Shown piece after piece: positions 1 to 5,995 of a stretch of 7,849 bases of DNA. The DNA comes from an uncultured Pelagibacteraceae bacterium. GTDB taxonomy: Bacteria; Pseudomonadota; Alphaproteobacteria; Pelagibacterales; Pelagibacteraceae. Both the position numbers and the translations under genes were made by a program. A model generated the notes under the pieces. The model was not told the origin of the DNA. It did not search any database and was given only the letters and a program-made list of their open reading frames with translations. The stretch is from NCBI GenBank assembly GCA_902566925.1, contig CACFKO010000028.1, forward strand, positions 1 through 7,849, written 5' to 3'. Positions within the stretch are counted from its first letter, which is position 1. Every line of letters starts with the position of its first letter.

Positions 1-77
1 ACCTTCATACATGCGGGCTTATGGCCTTCAGCGTTGGGTTGACCAACGCCAAAAGCAATTGCAGCCTGCTTAATAAT
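1..77 (-). CDS. Partial unknown protein, 5' end only, putative ATT start
   Basis: An open frame runs from the end of the preceding gene to the window edge on the minus strand. Read from 77 it begins (M)IKQAAIAFGVGQPNAEG and continues out of the window; the other two frames hit stops. A good Shine-Dalgarno AAAGGAG lies at 86-92, and 8 nt after it comes ATT (77-75), the same spacing as two neighbouring genes. No ATG, GTG or TTG occurs at the right place; the first in-frame ATG is at 8-6. I infer initiation at ATT, a rare start known for infC, or an ATG changed to ATT by mutation or sequencing error. ATA at 80-78 (spacing 5) is a weaker alternative. The frame sits 22 nt after the previous stop, as expected for the next gene of the cluster. 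Function cannot be assigned from about 25 residues. Confidence 0.4.
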   Translation of the reverse strand, partial: MIKQAAIAFGVGQPNAEGHKPACMK

Positions 78-84
78 TATTAAG
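69..84. repeat. Perfect 16-bp AT-rich palindrome over the presumed start
   Basis: CTTAATAATTATTAAG is identical to its reverse complement over all 16 bases. It lies immediately after the Shine-Dalgarno at 86-92 and covers the candidate ATT start codon. In mRNA an 8-bp stem would have no room for a loop, so any hairpin would be shorter and weak. As DNA it could be a dimer-binding site. It may also be chance in an AT-rich spacer. Confidence 0.5.
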
Positions 85-85
85 T

Positions 86-92
86 CTCCTTT
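86..92 (-). promoter_or_regulatory. Ribosome binding site AAAGGAG before a frame lacking a canonical start
   Basis: The minus strand reads AAAGGAG at 92-86, a strong match to the anti-Shine-Dalgarno. It matters because it is the main evidence that the truncated frame at 77-1 is translated despite lacking ATG, GTG or TTG. The codon at the best distance (8 nt) is ATT. Confidence 0.6.
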
Positions 93-99
93 ACAAAAA

Positions 100-438
100 C
101 TATTCGTCATCTAATATTCCAAGATCTTCCTCTGCTGCCGCTGCTGTTGGCTGCGGGGGCACTTTTGGTGGTTGGCTAGCTGCTTTAAGATGACGAATAT
201 AGCCAACCGCCATGTCATTTAAGTCTCCCAAATTTAAATCCGCAGAAGATAGGGTTATTCGTAAATTGTGTATTGCCTCTGCTAAAAGCTGCTCATTGTT
301 ATTTGCTATAGCATAAGAAACTACACTGAATAAACCATCTGCTTGCTTGTTTAAATCCATACATTTGTCCAACATTTCCCCTAAAAGTCTGGGCACTTCT
401 TCAAGGCTAACGCCATAGTTAACAGTCACTCTACTCAT
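100..438 (-). CDS. Small helical protein of unknown function, acidic C-terminus
   Basis: This 112-residue protein was not recognised with confidence. Residues 1-10 (MSRVTVNYGV) look like a short beta strand, and about 11-86 appear mostly helical with regularly spaced leucines. The stretch 88-103 is Pro/Ala rich (QPPKVPPQPTAAAA) and probably a flexible linker to an acidic tail ending ILDDE. There is no membrane segment, signal peptide or catalytic motif. The ATG at 438-436 has an excellent ribosome binding site, AAGGAGG with 8 nt spacing. It lies 41 bp downstream of groEL and is probably in the same transcript, since no hairpin terminator is visible between them. A small phage accessory or structural adaptor protein would fit, but nothing in the sequence proves it. 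Confidence 0.75.
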   Translation of the reverse strand: MSRVTVNYGVSLEEVPRLLGEMLDKCMDLNKQADGLFSVVSYAIANNNEQLLAEAIHNLRITLSSADLNLGDLNDMAVGYIRHLKAASQPPKVPPQPTAAAAEEDLGILDDE

Positions 439-479
439 ATTATTTTCCTCCTTAATGATTAGACGTTTATTAAAAAATT

Positions 480-2066
480 TTATTCAATTTCTATTATTGC
501 ATAATTTGTAGTTAGCAGTGTGCCTGCTGCTGACACAGCATTCTTTAGCGCACTTCTGGTAACTTTAACTGGATCTATGATTCCAACTGTTATCATATTA
601 ACTATTTTATCATTGCGAAAGTCATATCCAGTCTTAACACCTTCCTCTTTGCTCAGCCAACTATTAGTTAACTTATCAATAATTATATCTTCTGACTTTC
701 CACAATTGCGAGCCATCTGCCTGATTGGCTCTTCGCATGCTTTGATAACTATATCGACTCCTCTAGATTGATCTGTGTTTTCTGTTGCAACCTTAAGATC
801 CTTGACTGTCCTCAATAGCGCCACACCACCACCACAGACTATTCCTTCCTTTTGTGCTGCCTTAACAGCTTCCAAGGCATCTTCAACCCTATGTTTAGCT
901 TCCGTCATCTCGACGACTGTAGAACCACCAACCCGTATAACAGAAACACCAGAAGCAAGCCTAGTAATTCTATCTTGTATTCTCTCACCTTCATGCGGAG
1001 AATCTGTACTGCGTAGCTGTTCTTTAGCCATATCAATCCTTTTTTCAACTTCTTCATAGTCACCCTTGCCTCCTACAAAGCAAGACTCATTCCTTCCAAT
1101 TTCGACGGATTTAGCCGATCCCAAGTCCTGAAGTGTCACTTTGCTTAATTGTATTCCCGACTCTCTACTAATATAACTAGCACCAACTGACACCGCTAAG
1201 TCTTTTAAAATACTTTTTCTCTCTTCTCCGTACTTCGGAGCCTTGACAGCAACAATTCTCATAGTACCTCTCACTGCGTTCATAATAAGCGCAGCTAAAG
1301 CTTGATCAACTATATCATCTGCCACGATCACCAAGGGACGGCCATCTCTGGCGACTTGTTCTAAGATAGGTAACATCTCTTCTACTGTTTCTAATTTTTC
1401 ATCTGTTACTAAAATCAATGGCTTCTCGTAATAACAAATAGCTCTTCTTTCATCTGTGGCAAAAGCTGTGGCTGCATAGCCAGAATCGATTCTAAACCCT
1501 TCTATAAGATCTAAAGACGTTTGGTTACTCCTACCCTCCTCTATAATCACAGAACCGTCTTTTCCTGCCATATCAACAGCCTTAGACACTAGTTCTCCTA
1601 TGACGCTATCATTGTTAGCCGATATTGTTGCTACATGCTTTATATCATCGACTGATCTAATTGGCGTTGCTATATCACTAAGCCTATTCATAACTTCGAC
1701 TGTTGCCTTGTCCATCCCTCTCTTTAATTCAACGGGCGAAACACCAGCAGCTATGTATGCCTGCGCCTGATTGATGATTGCTCTAGCTAATACAGTCGAT
1801 GTAGTAGTCCCATCTCCTGCTTCAGAATTAGTTTGCAGTGACGCTTGTTTTATAATCTCTGCTGCGGCATTTTCAAACGGATCTTTTAGCTTGATAGCTT
1901 GTGCCACTGTAACGCCATCTTTAGTCACAAATGGCATCTGGCCTTTATGTTTTATAATGACGTTTCTCCCTTTTGGCCCTAATGTTGTTGCAACATTGTC
2001 TGCCAGTTTGTTAACTCCATCTACTATTGATTGATGTAATTTAGTATTATCAGAATATTTTTTCAC
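480..2066 (-). CDS. groEL: Phage-encoded chaperonin GroEL (Hsp60, group I)
   Basis: A 528-residue ATP-dependent chaperonin that would form ring assemblies and fold proteins in the host cytoplasm. All three domains are present: equatorial (about 1-133 and 405-528), intermediate (about 134-190 and 373-404) and apical (about 191-372). Visible signatures are TLGPKGRN at 28-35, TKDGVTVA at 48-55, the ATP-site GDGTTT at 84-89 (D85 aligns with E. coli D87), RVEDAL at 393-398 (D396 aligns with the hydrolysis residue D398) and GGGVAL at 412-417. The apical substrate/co-chaperonin surface keeps its hydrophobic character (MLPIL at 231-235, ALAALIM at 256-262). The protein stops at NYAIIEIE, so it lacks the roughly 20-residue Gly/Met-rich tail of bacterial GroEL. 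The start is GTG at 2066, with GGAGG only 4 nt upstream. It begins 11 bp after the preceding stop. No GroES-like gene is in the window, so it may use host GroES or none. The divergent, tailless form in a phage cluster argues against a host gene. Confidence 0.96.
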   Translation of the reverse strand: MKKYSDNTKLHQSIVDGVNKLADNVATTLGPKGRNVIIKHKGQMPFVTKDGVTVAQAIKLKDPFENAAAEIIKQASLQTNSEAGDGTTTSTVLARAIINQAQAYIAAGVSPVELKRGMDKATVEVMNRLSDIATPIRSVDDIKHVATISANNDSVIGELVSKAVDMAGKDGSVIIEEGRSNQTSLDLIEGFRIDSGYAATAFATDERRAICYYEKPLILVTDEKLETVEEMLPILEQVARDGRPLVIVADDIVDQALAALIMNAVRGTMRIVAVKAPKYGEERKSILKDLAVSVGASYISRESGIQLSKVTLQDLGSAKSVEIGRNESCFVGGKGDYEEVEKRIDMAKEQLRSTDSPHEGERIQDRITRLASGVSVIRVGGSTVVEMTEAKHRVEDALEAVKAAQKEGIVCGGGVALLRTVKDLKVATENTDQSRGVDIVIKACEEPIRQMARNCGKSEDIIIDKLTNSWLSKEEGVKTGYDFRNDKIVNMITVGIIDPVKVTRSALKNAVSAAGTLLTTNYAIIEIE

Positions 2067-2070
2067 TTTT

Positions 2071-2077
2071 CCTCCAG
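2071..2077 (-). promoter_or_regulatory. Ribosome binding site deciding the GTG start of groEL
   Basis: The minus strand reads CTGGAGG ending 4 nt before GTG at 2066-2064. No in-frame ATG is near, and the protein begins exactly where GroEL homology requires, so GTG is the start. The motif directly follows the TAA of the upstream gene (2080-2078), suggesting translational coupling. Confidence 0.65.
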
Positions 2078-3913
2078 TTATTTTTTATTCTTTTTCTTTG
2101 ATTCTCTAATCGACTGTCCTTGGCCAGTCACACCTCGCAGGTTAAACTCTGCTGCTTTTTCTATATCTCCTAATCTAGATTGACCCGGATCACCCATACC
2201 TCGAACTACTTTATCTGTTGCAGTGTGCAATTCTATAGCATCTGTAATCGCTCTTTCGCCATGTTGTAATCGACCCATCTCGGATCCTTCAGATGGCGCC
2301 AAGAAGTAGCTATTGATATTAGAGGTGAATTCATTAAGGTTTCGGTATACCGGCTCAATGGTGCTTCGAAGTGTATCGCCATATTGAAGCCAAATTCTTC
2401 TTAATGTCTCTGGTCCGACTACCAAACCTTCGGGTGGGCCGACGATGCGGTGATCTGCGATACTTTGTACCTGATTCTCGCTGAACTCAAATTGTTCTTT
2501 CCCGATGTAGGCCGGCAGGTCTTCGAGTAGAGCCACAACGGAGGCTCTCTTTGCTTGAACTGCTTCATCAGTAGAATCAGGTCGCGCTCGTAGATCGACC
2601 AATTCTTTAATATTTCTTTTAATTTGCTCCATCTTGTTCTTAGTACCAAAATACTTCTTTCCTTTGACACTCTTCTCAAACGATTCAGCGGAATAAGTTA
2701 CTTCGACTGGAAACATATTAGCAATTCTTTCTTTCAAAGCAGTTAGTCTATTCTTTGCAGTTGCTTGTTGGCGATTTGTTCTAGTTTGGTCAACGTAGCC
2801 GGGCAGATTTGTCTCTTCTCCGAATACCACATCCTCGGCATCCGGCAGTGCCGAAACCACCTCAATAGCCTCAAAGGCTGCTGCTCGGGCATCCATTTCG
2901 CTTCTGTTAAATATCCTGCCGGTAGATTTATATGACTCTGAAACTGATATACCAAACGTCTGTAAGTCTGTTGACAATGGTGGACGGCCGGCAAACTTGA
3001 TTCTTAGATACTCTTCTTCGCCTGATTCGATTTGCGCCAATTTTGCTTTCAAACTAGCTAAATCCCCAAAAGACTCTGCTTTGGGAGCCATCCTCTTGAA
3101 AGGCTCATAGAAAACTTTCAAAAACCTTTCTAATGTAATTTCAAACTCAGAAAATTTCATCCTTGTTCTACCATCTGTAACTCTGGCGTCTAGATAAACT
3201 ACATGATCAAACGATTTGAAGTGTTTAACCATGTTTCGAAAAGACCCTTTAACATCCGTACCCGGACCTAGAAGTTTCAAAGAATAATGTCTCATTTGCA
3301 TGCGACCGGATTCATCTTTAAATTCCAACACAACATCCGTAATTGGCTTTCCGGCTTGCTCTTCATCATCAGTTTCATCTGCTTCTTCTGATTCATTTAT
3401 GCTATCTACTGGTGCATCTTGAAGGGTTGGTGTTTCGTCATCTGCCTCTGGTAAATCCTCTGGCCTTTCAATCTGAACTGACTTTCCACCAAAAAGTCCT
3501 GCCAAGAAGCCTTCAAATATAAACCCTCCGGCTGACTCTGTAAATTCTTGTAAGATTGCGCCCAATGTTTCTATTACAACCATAACCGTCAACAATTCCG
3601 ATAATGTATAGTCCTCTTTATTTCCAGTTACAATGTCATTTATTCTATTAAGTTTGGCATGTACTGAATTGTTCTTGCCACCTAGGGCTGCTGTGAACTT
3701 CTCAATTACGCCACGATCCGCATTGCCTATCTTTCCCCATGCCTCGGTTATCTTGATGGTCGGCATGATCTTGCGAAAGTCAGGGAAACTAACTTGCTTT
3801 ATCCCTTCTTCCTTCAGTATTTCCATCTCTGGCATGAAGCGATTTTTGGTAAATTTCTCACGAAAAAATTTATTAAATTCTTCATTTAGTAATTTTTCAA
3901 ACATTTTTGACAT
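2078..3913 (-). CDS. Large protein of unknown function, possible virion protein with a PD-(D/E)xK-like core
   Basis: A 611-residue soluble protein that I cannot assign to a named family. Residues 1-125 are charged and helical. Residues 126-143 form a Gly-rich hydrophobic segment (SAGGFIFEGFLAGLFGG). Residues 150-188 are an acidic, probably disordered linker. Residues 191-245 look like alternating beta strands and include YSLKLLG (210-216) and VKGSF (221-225). A later region contains a basic helical stretch (about 380-440), and the C-terminus is very basic (KKKNKK). E134, D193 and K213 in that order recall a restriction-endonuclease-like PD-(D/E)xK arrangement with Ser in place of the acidic residue, so nuclease activity is only a suggestion. 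Its length, composition and position between endolysin and groEL also fit a virion protein. The ATG at 3913 shares one base with the amidase stop (TAATG); AGGAG lies 10 nt upstream. Confidence 0.85.
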   Translation of the reverse strand: MSKMFEKLLNEEFNKFFREKFTKNRFMPEMEILKEEGIKQVSFPDFRKIMPTIKITEAWGKIGNADRGVIEKFTAALGGKNNSVHAKLNRINDIVTGNKEDYTLSELLTVMVVIETLGAILQEFTESAGGFIFEGFLAGLFGGKSVQIERPEDLPEADDETPTLQDAPVDSINESEEADETDDEEQAGKPITDVVLEFKDESGRMQMRHYSLKLLGPGTDVKGSFRNMVKHFKSFDHVVYLDARVTDGRTRMKFSEFEITLERFLKVFYEPFKRMAPKAESFGDLASLKAKLAQIESGEEEYLRIKFAGRPPLSTDLQTFGISVSESYKSTGRIFNRSEMDARAAAFEAIEVVSALPDAEDVVFGEETNLPGYVDQTRTNRQQATAKNRLTALKERIANMFPVEVTYSAESFEKSVKGKKYFGTKNKMEQIKRNIKELVDLRARPDSTDEAVQAKRASVVALLEDLPAYIGKEQFEFSENQVQSIADHRIVGPPEGLVVGPETLRRIWLQYGDTLRSTIEPVYRNLNEFTSNINSYFLAPSEGSEMGRLQHGERAITDAIELHTATDKVVRGMGDPGQSRLGDIEKAAEFNLRGVTGQGQSIRESKKKNKK

Positions 3914-4815
3914 TATTTTATTTCTCCTAGTAATTTTTCGATATCTAAATTTGCACAGTCTATCTTCTTTCGACTTAAATGGAAGTGCGACACGTAGCCG
4001 CTAAACTTAGCTTTCGCTGCATCGCTGCAAACTGCCCATTTTTCGCTTCCAGTTGGTGTTTGGTAGGGTATGTCCACCGCCTTGTGAATGGCTTTCCATA
4101 AGGCTTTGAGTGCCTCTATTTGTACATCATAAAATCCCAAGAATGGCTTCATGCTTCTTCCATGTACATGAGCATCAGTTACAATTGGTCGTTCACCGAA
4201 ACCATTCTTGACATACCATTTCTGATACTTGTCTATATAATAAGCGTTACTTATCTCAACACCGATTGACTTCAGATTACACTTCCTTCCTCCTGCATGC
4301 CATGCAGAATGCTGGGTGTCTAGTGCTTGGTAGATAGTGCCATCGTTGTCTATCATATAGTGTACGCTGATACCACGCTTAGAAAGTACCTTTTGGCATG
4401 ATTCAGATGACAGACAAACGTCCCAATGATTCACGAACATTGTTGGCTTTCTGTCGGCATGCCCGGCAAAGCTAGTGTAACTCCCCTTACTAGCCTTAAG
4501 GCCACCGGATTCGTCCCACAAGACCACCTTGGGCCAATCGATAGCATAGGGCTTACCGTTATGGATTATAAAAGACTGGTCTTTCTTAGGAGGACACTTC
4601 TTGATATAATTAGAAATCTCGCTTTCTCTCTCAGTCCATATCCTCCTATGAGTCATTGGCCCAACTAAGCCATCTGCCTTAAGCCCATTCTTCCGCTGCC
4701 ACGCTCTGACCGCTTTTGTCAAGCGGTCATCAAACGTAGAAACTCCAAACCATTCCGGCTCCCATCCTAACTTAGCTGCCGATGCTTCATTATAAAAGTC
4801 TTTATCATTCACCAT
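3913..4815 (-). CDS. Endolysin: N-acetylmuramoyl-L-alanine amidase with peptidoglycan-binding domain
   Basis: This enzyme cleaves the amide bond between N-acetylmuramic acid and L-alanine in peptidoglycan, most likely for host lysis. Numbered from ATG 4815 (300 aa), residues about 25-62 resemble a PG_binding_1 repeat (KAVRAWQRKNGL followed by DGLVGPMTHRRIW). An Amidase_2/T7-lysozyme-like zinc domain fills about 95-295. Expected zinc ligands are H130 in VNHWD, H279 in SHFHLS and C287 in KKIDCANL; the 8-residue H279-C287 spacing equals that of T7 lysozyme H122/C130. Y153 (SVHYMID) and H173 (AWHAGG) match other active-site positions. No signal peptide is seen, so export would need a holin or similar. 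An ATG at 4830 would add five residues but lacks a ribosome binding site, whereas the 4815 ATG has GGAG 9 nt upstream. It overlaps the clpP-like gene by 11 bp. Confidence 0.92.
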   Translation of the reverse strand: MVNDKDFYNEASAAKLGWEPEWFGVSTFDDRLTKAVRAWQRKNGLKADGLVGPMTHRRIWTERESEISNYIKKCPPKKDQSFIIHNGKPYAIDWPKVVLWDESGGLKASKGSYTSFAGHADRKPTMFVNHWDVCLSSESCQKVLSKRGISVHYMIDNDGTIYQALDTQHSAWHAGGRKCNLKSIGVEISNAYYIDKYQKWYVKNGFGERPIVTDAHVHGRSMKPFLGFYDVQIEALKALWKAIHKAVDIPYQTPTGSEKWAVCSDAAKAKFSGYVSHFHLSRKKIDCANLDIEKLLGEIK

Positions 4816-5476
4816 CCTCTTCTTCTCCATATATCTTATCTGCTATTCCATACTTGATAGCTTCTTTCGCACCTAAATAAACATTTGATTTTCTTCTTAG
4901 AAAGGCTCTAATTTGTTTTTTACTTAAGTTTGTCTCAGTAATTAGGTTTTCAATGTACAAATCTTGTAATTTTCTTACTTCTTCTATCTCATTTTCTAAA
5001 TTATGTAAAGTACCATGGTGACCAGCGCTAACAGCATGCAGCATGACTCTACAATTTTTACCTATATACCTTTCACCTTTTGTTCCGGAGGCTAATATCA
5101 GTACTCCGGCAGACATTACCTTTCCTATTCCTATCGTTTTAATGGTGCACGTTTTCTTAACCATAGACATGATATCGACAATCGAAAACATGTCATCTGC
5201 ACATCCTCCGTAAGTTGAAACAAATAACTCTATAGTTTTGTCTTCTTTATCTTCTACCTTCTTGGATAGATGCTGGAGCGCTAACAAGCCTCCTACAATA
5301 TCTGATGCCTTCTCTTCGTCGATGTCCCCATACAGCGCCATAGATCTCATGCTATCGCCCGGGTCGCTCAGTGACTCTAGAAGTCCAGCCGGACTGATAA
5401 CTTCTTCAGAAGGCTTATCTTCTGGATCTACTGGTTCTTTATCTGCTTTTTCACTATTATTCCAAGTTAACTTCAT
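4805..5476 (-). CDS. ClpP-family (S14) serine protease with Ser-His-Asn triad
   Basis: A 223-residue member of the ClpP/crotonase-fold peptidases. After an acidic 40-residue N-terminal extension, the core shows a first strand (ALYGDID, 47-53), the oxyanion-region STYGG (87-91, usually SPGG), the nucleophile S122 in KVMSAGVLILASG, the base H147 in RVMLHAV, and the closing segment YLGAKEAIKYGIADKIY (200-216). The third triad residue, Asp in E. coli ClpP, aligns with N198 (RKSNVYLGA; codon AAT). Listeria ClpP1 is a known active-when-partnered case with Asn here. Phage ClpP relatives often act in prohead maturation; a host-directed proteolytic role or ClpX/ClpA partnering is also possible, and no ATPase is in the window. 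AAGGAG lies 5 nt before ATG 5476 and overlaps the TAA of the upstream gene. It ends within the start of the amidase gene. Confidence 0.93.
   Translation of the reverse strand: MKLTWNNSEKADKEPVDPEDKPSEEVISPAGLLESLSDPGDSMRSMALYGDIDEEKASDIVGGLLALQHLSKKVEDKEDKTIELFVSTYGGCADDMFSIVDIMSMVKKTCTIKTIGIGKVMSAGVLILASGTKGERYIGKNCRVMLHAVSAGHHGTLHNLENEIEEVRKLQDLYIENLITETNLSKKQIRAFLRRKSNVYLGAKEAIKYGIADKIYGEEEDGE
4825..4828 (-). promoter_or_regulatory. Ribosome binding site that decides the amidase start
   Basis: The minus strand reads GGAG at 4828-4825, 9 nt before ATG 4815-4813. The alternative ATG at 4830-4828 overlaps this motif and has only AAGATAT upstream. The site lies inside the end of the upstream clpP-like gene, so translation of the two is probably coupled. 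Confidence 0.5.
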
Positions 5477-5485
5477 AATATCTCC

Positions 5486-5908
5486 TTATATCTTTTTATT
5501 AAACTTTGTCTTTGGTTTAGTCTTAGGTATCTCTGTTATATCTGAAAAATATTCGTTGAGAAATTTCATTGCTCCATTGTAATCTCTGAAATTTAAATCT
5601 CTACGAAATGGATAGCGAGTTACTATATCTGTGACGACCATGTTTCTCCATTTGTCGAATTCATAATCATCAACATTCATCTGCCCCATGATATCATTAG
5701 GGCTTATACCCGCATCTTTCATATTTGAATACTTCTCAGTTCTTATTTGCTGTACATCTTCTTCTATAGAATATAAAATCAATAGCATTTTAACGCATAC
5801 TTCTTTAGCATATGTCCTACACATCGCTGTGGTGCCCAAGAATGTAACAAACGCACCAAAAAAGAAAGACACTGCCATAAGCACCAAAACTAAAATAACT
5901 TCCAACAT
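5486..5908 (-). CDS. Small single-pass membrane protein of unknown function
   Basis: A 140-residue protein from ATG 5908. Residues about 3-26 (from EVILVLVLMAVSFFFGAF) form one strong hydrophobic segment with no signal-peptidase site, so it is probably an N-terminal membrane anchor. The rest (about 30-140) is hydrophilic and mixed charge, with a helical part (SIEEDVQQIRTEKY) and a basic C-terminus rich in lysine (KTKPKTKFNKK). Size and layout are compatible with an inner-membrane spanin or another lysis accessory, given the endolysin two genes downstream, but no family was recognised and the function is open. An in-frame GTG at 5932 would add eight residues but lies inside the terminator stem and has no ribosome binding site. 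The ATG at 5908 has only a weak GGTGG 4 nt upstream. The clpP-like gene starts 9 bp after its stop. Confidence 0.75.
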   Translation of the reverse strand: MLEVILVLVLMAVSFFFGAFVTFLGTTAMCRTYAKEVCVKMLLILYSIEEDVQQIRTEKYSNMKDAGISPNDIMGQMNVDDYEFDKWRNMVVTDIVTRYPFRRDLNFRDYNGAMKFLNEYFSDITEIPKTKPKTKFNKKI

Positions 5909-5919
5909 TATACCACCAT

Positions 5920-5955
5920 AAAAAAAGAGCACTAAGAATAAAACTTAATGCTCTT
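5920..5955 (-). terminator. Intrinsic (rho-independent) terminator
   Basis: On the minus strand AAGAGCATTAAG (5955-5944), a 7-nt loop TTTTATT, and CTTAGTGCTCTT (5936-5925) form a 12-bp stem with a single G-U pair, followed directly by TTTTT (7 Ts counting the stem end). It lies 40 bp after the stop of the acidic protein gene and ends 11 bp before the ATG of the membrane protein gene. It should end or reduce transcription coming from the 7849-5996 block. Confidence 0.88.
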
Positions 5956-5995
5956 ATAAGACGGAGAACTTTAAAAAATATTCACATTATATTCT

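Noticed and set aside
439..479. Possible terminator after groEL
   Set aside because: The 41-bp gap has a T-run but no stable GC-containing stem, so readthrough into the next gene is more likely.
520..1059. Plus-strand open frames of 83 and 94 codons inside groEL
   Set aside because: They lie antisense within a strongly conserved coding sequence and show no independent coding evidence.
3633..4004. A 123-codon plus-strand open frame
   Set aside because: It spans the overlap of two well-supported minus-strand genes, has no ribosome binding site and no recognisable domain.
5907..5915. Extended -10-like TGGTATAAT on the minus strand
   Set aside because: It overlaps the ATG at 5908, so a transcript from it would start inside the gene; no -35 is seen. 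Likely chance in AT-rich DNA.
5909..5932. GTG start at 5932 extending the membrane protein by eight residues
   Set aside because: The GTG lies in the terminator stem, has no Shine-Dalgarno, and the extra residues add nothing to the membrane segment; ATG 5908 is simpler.
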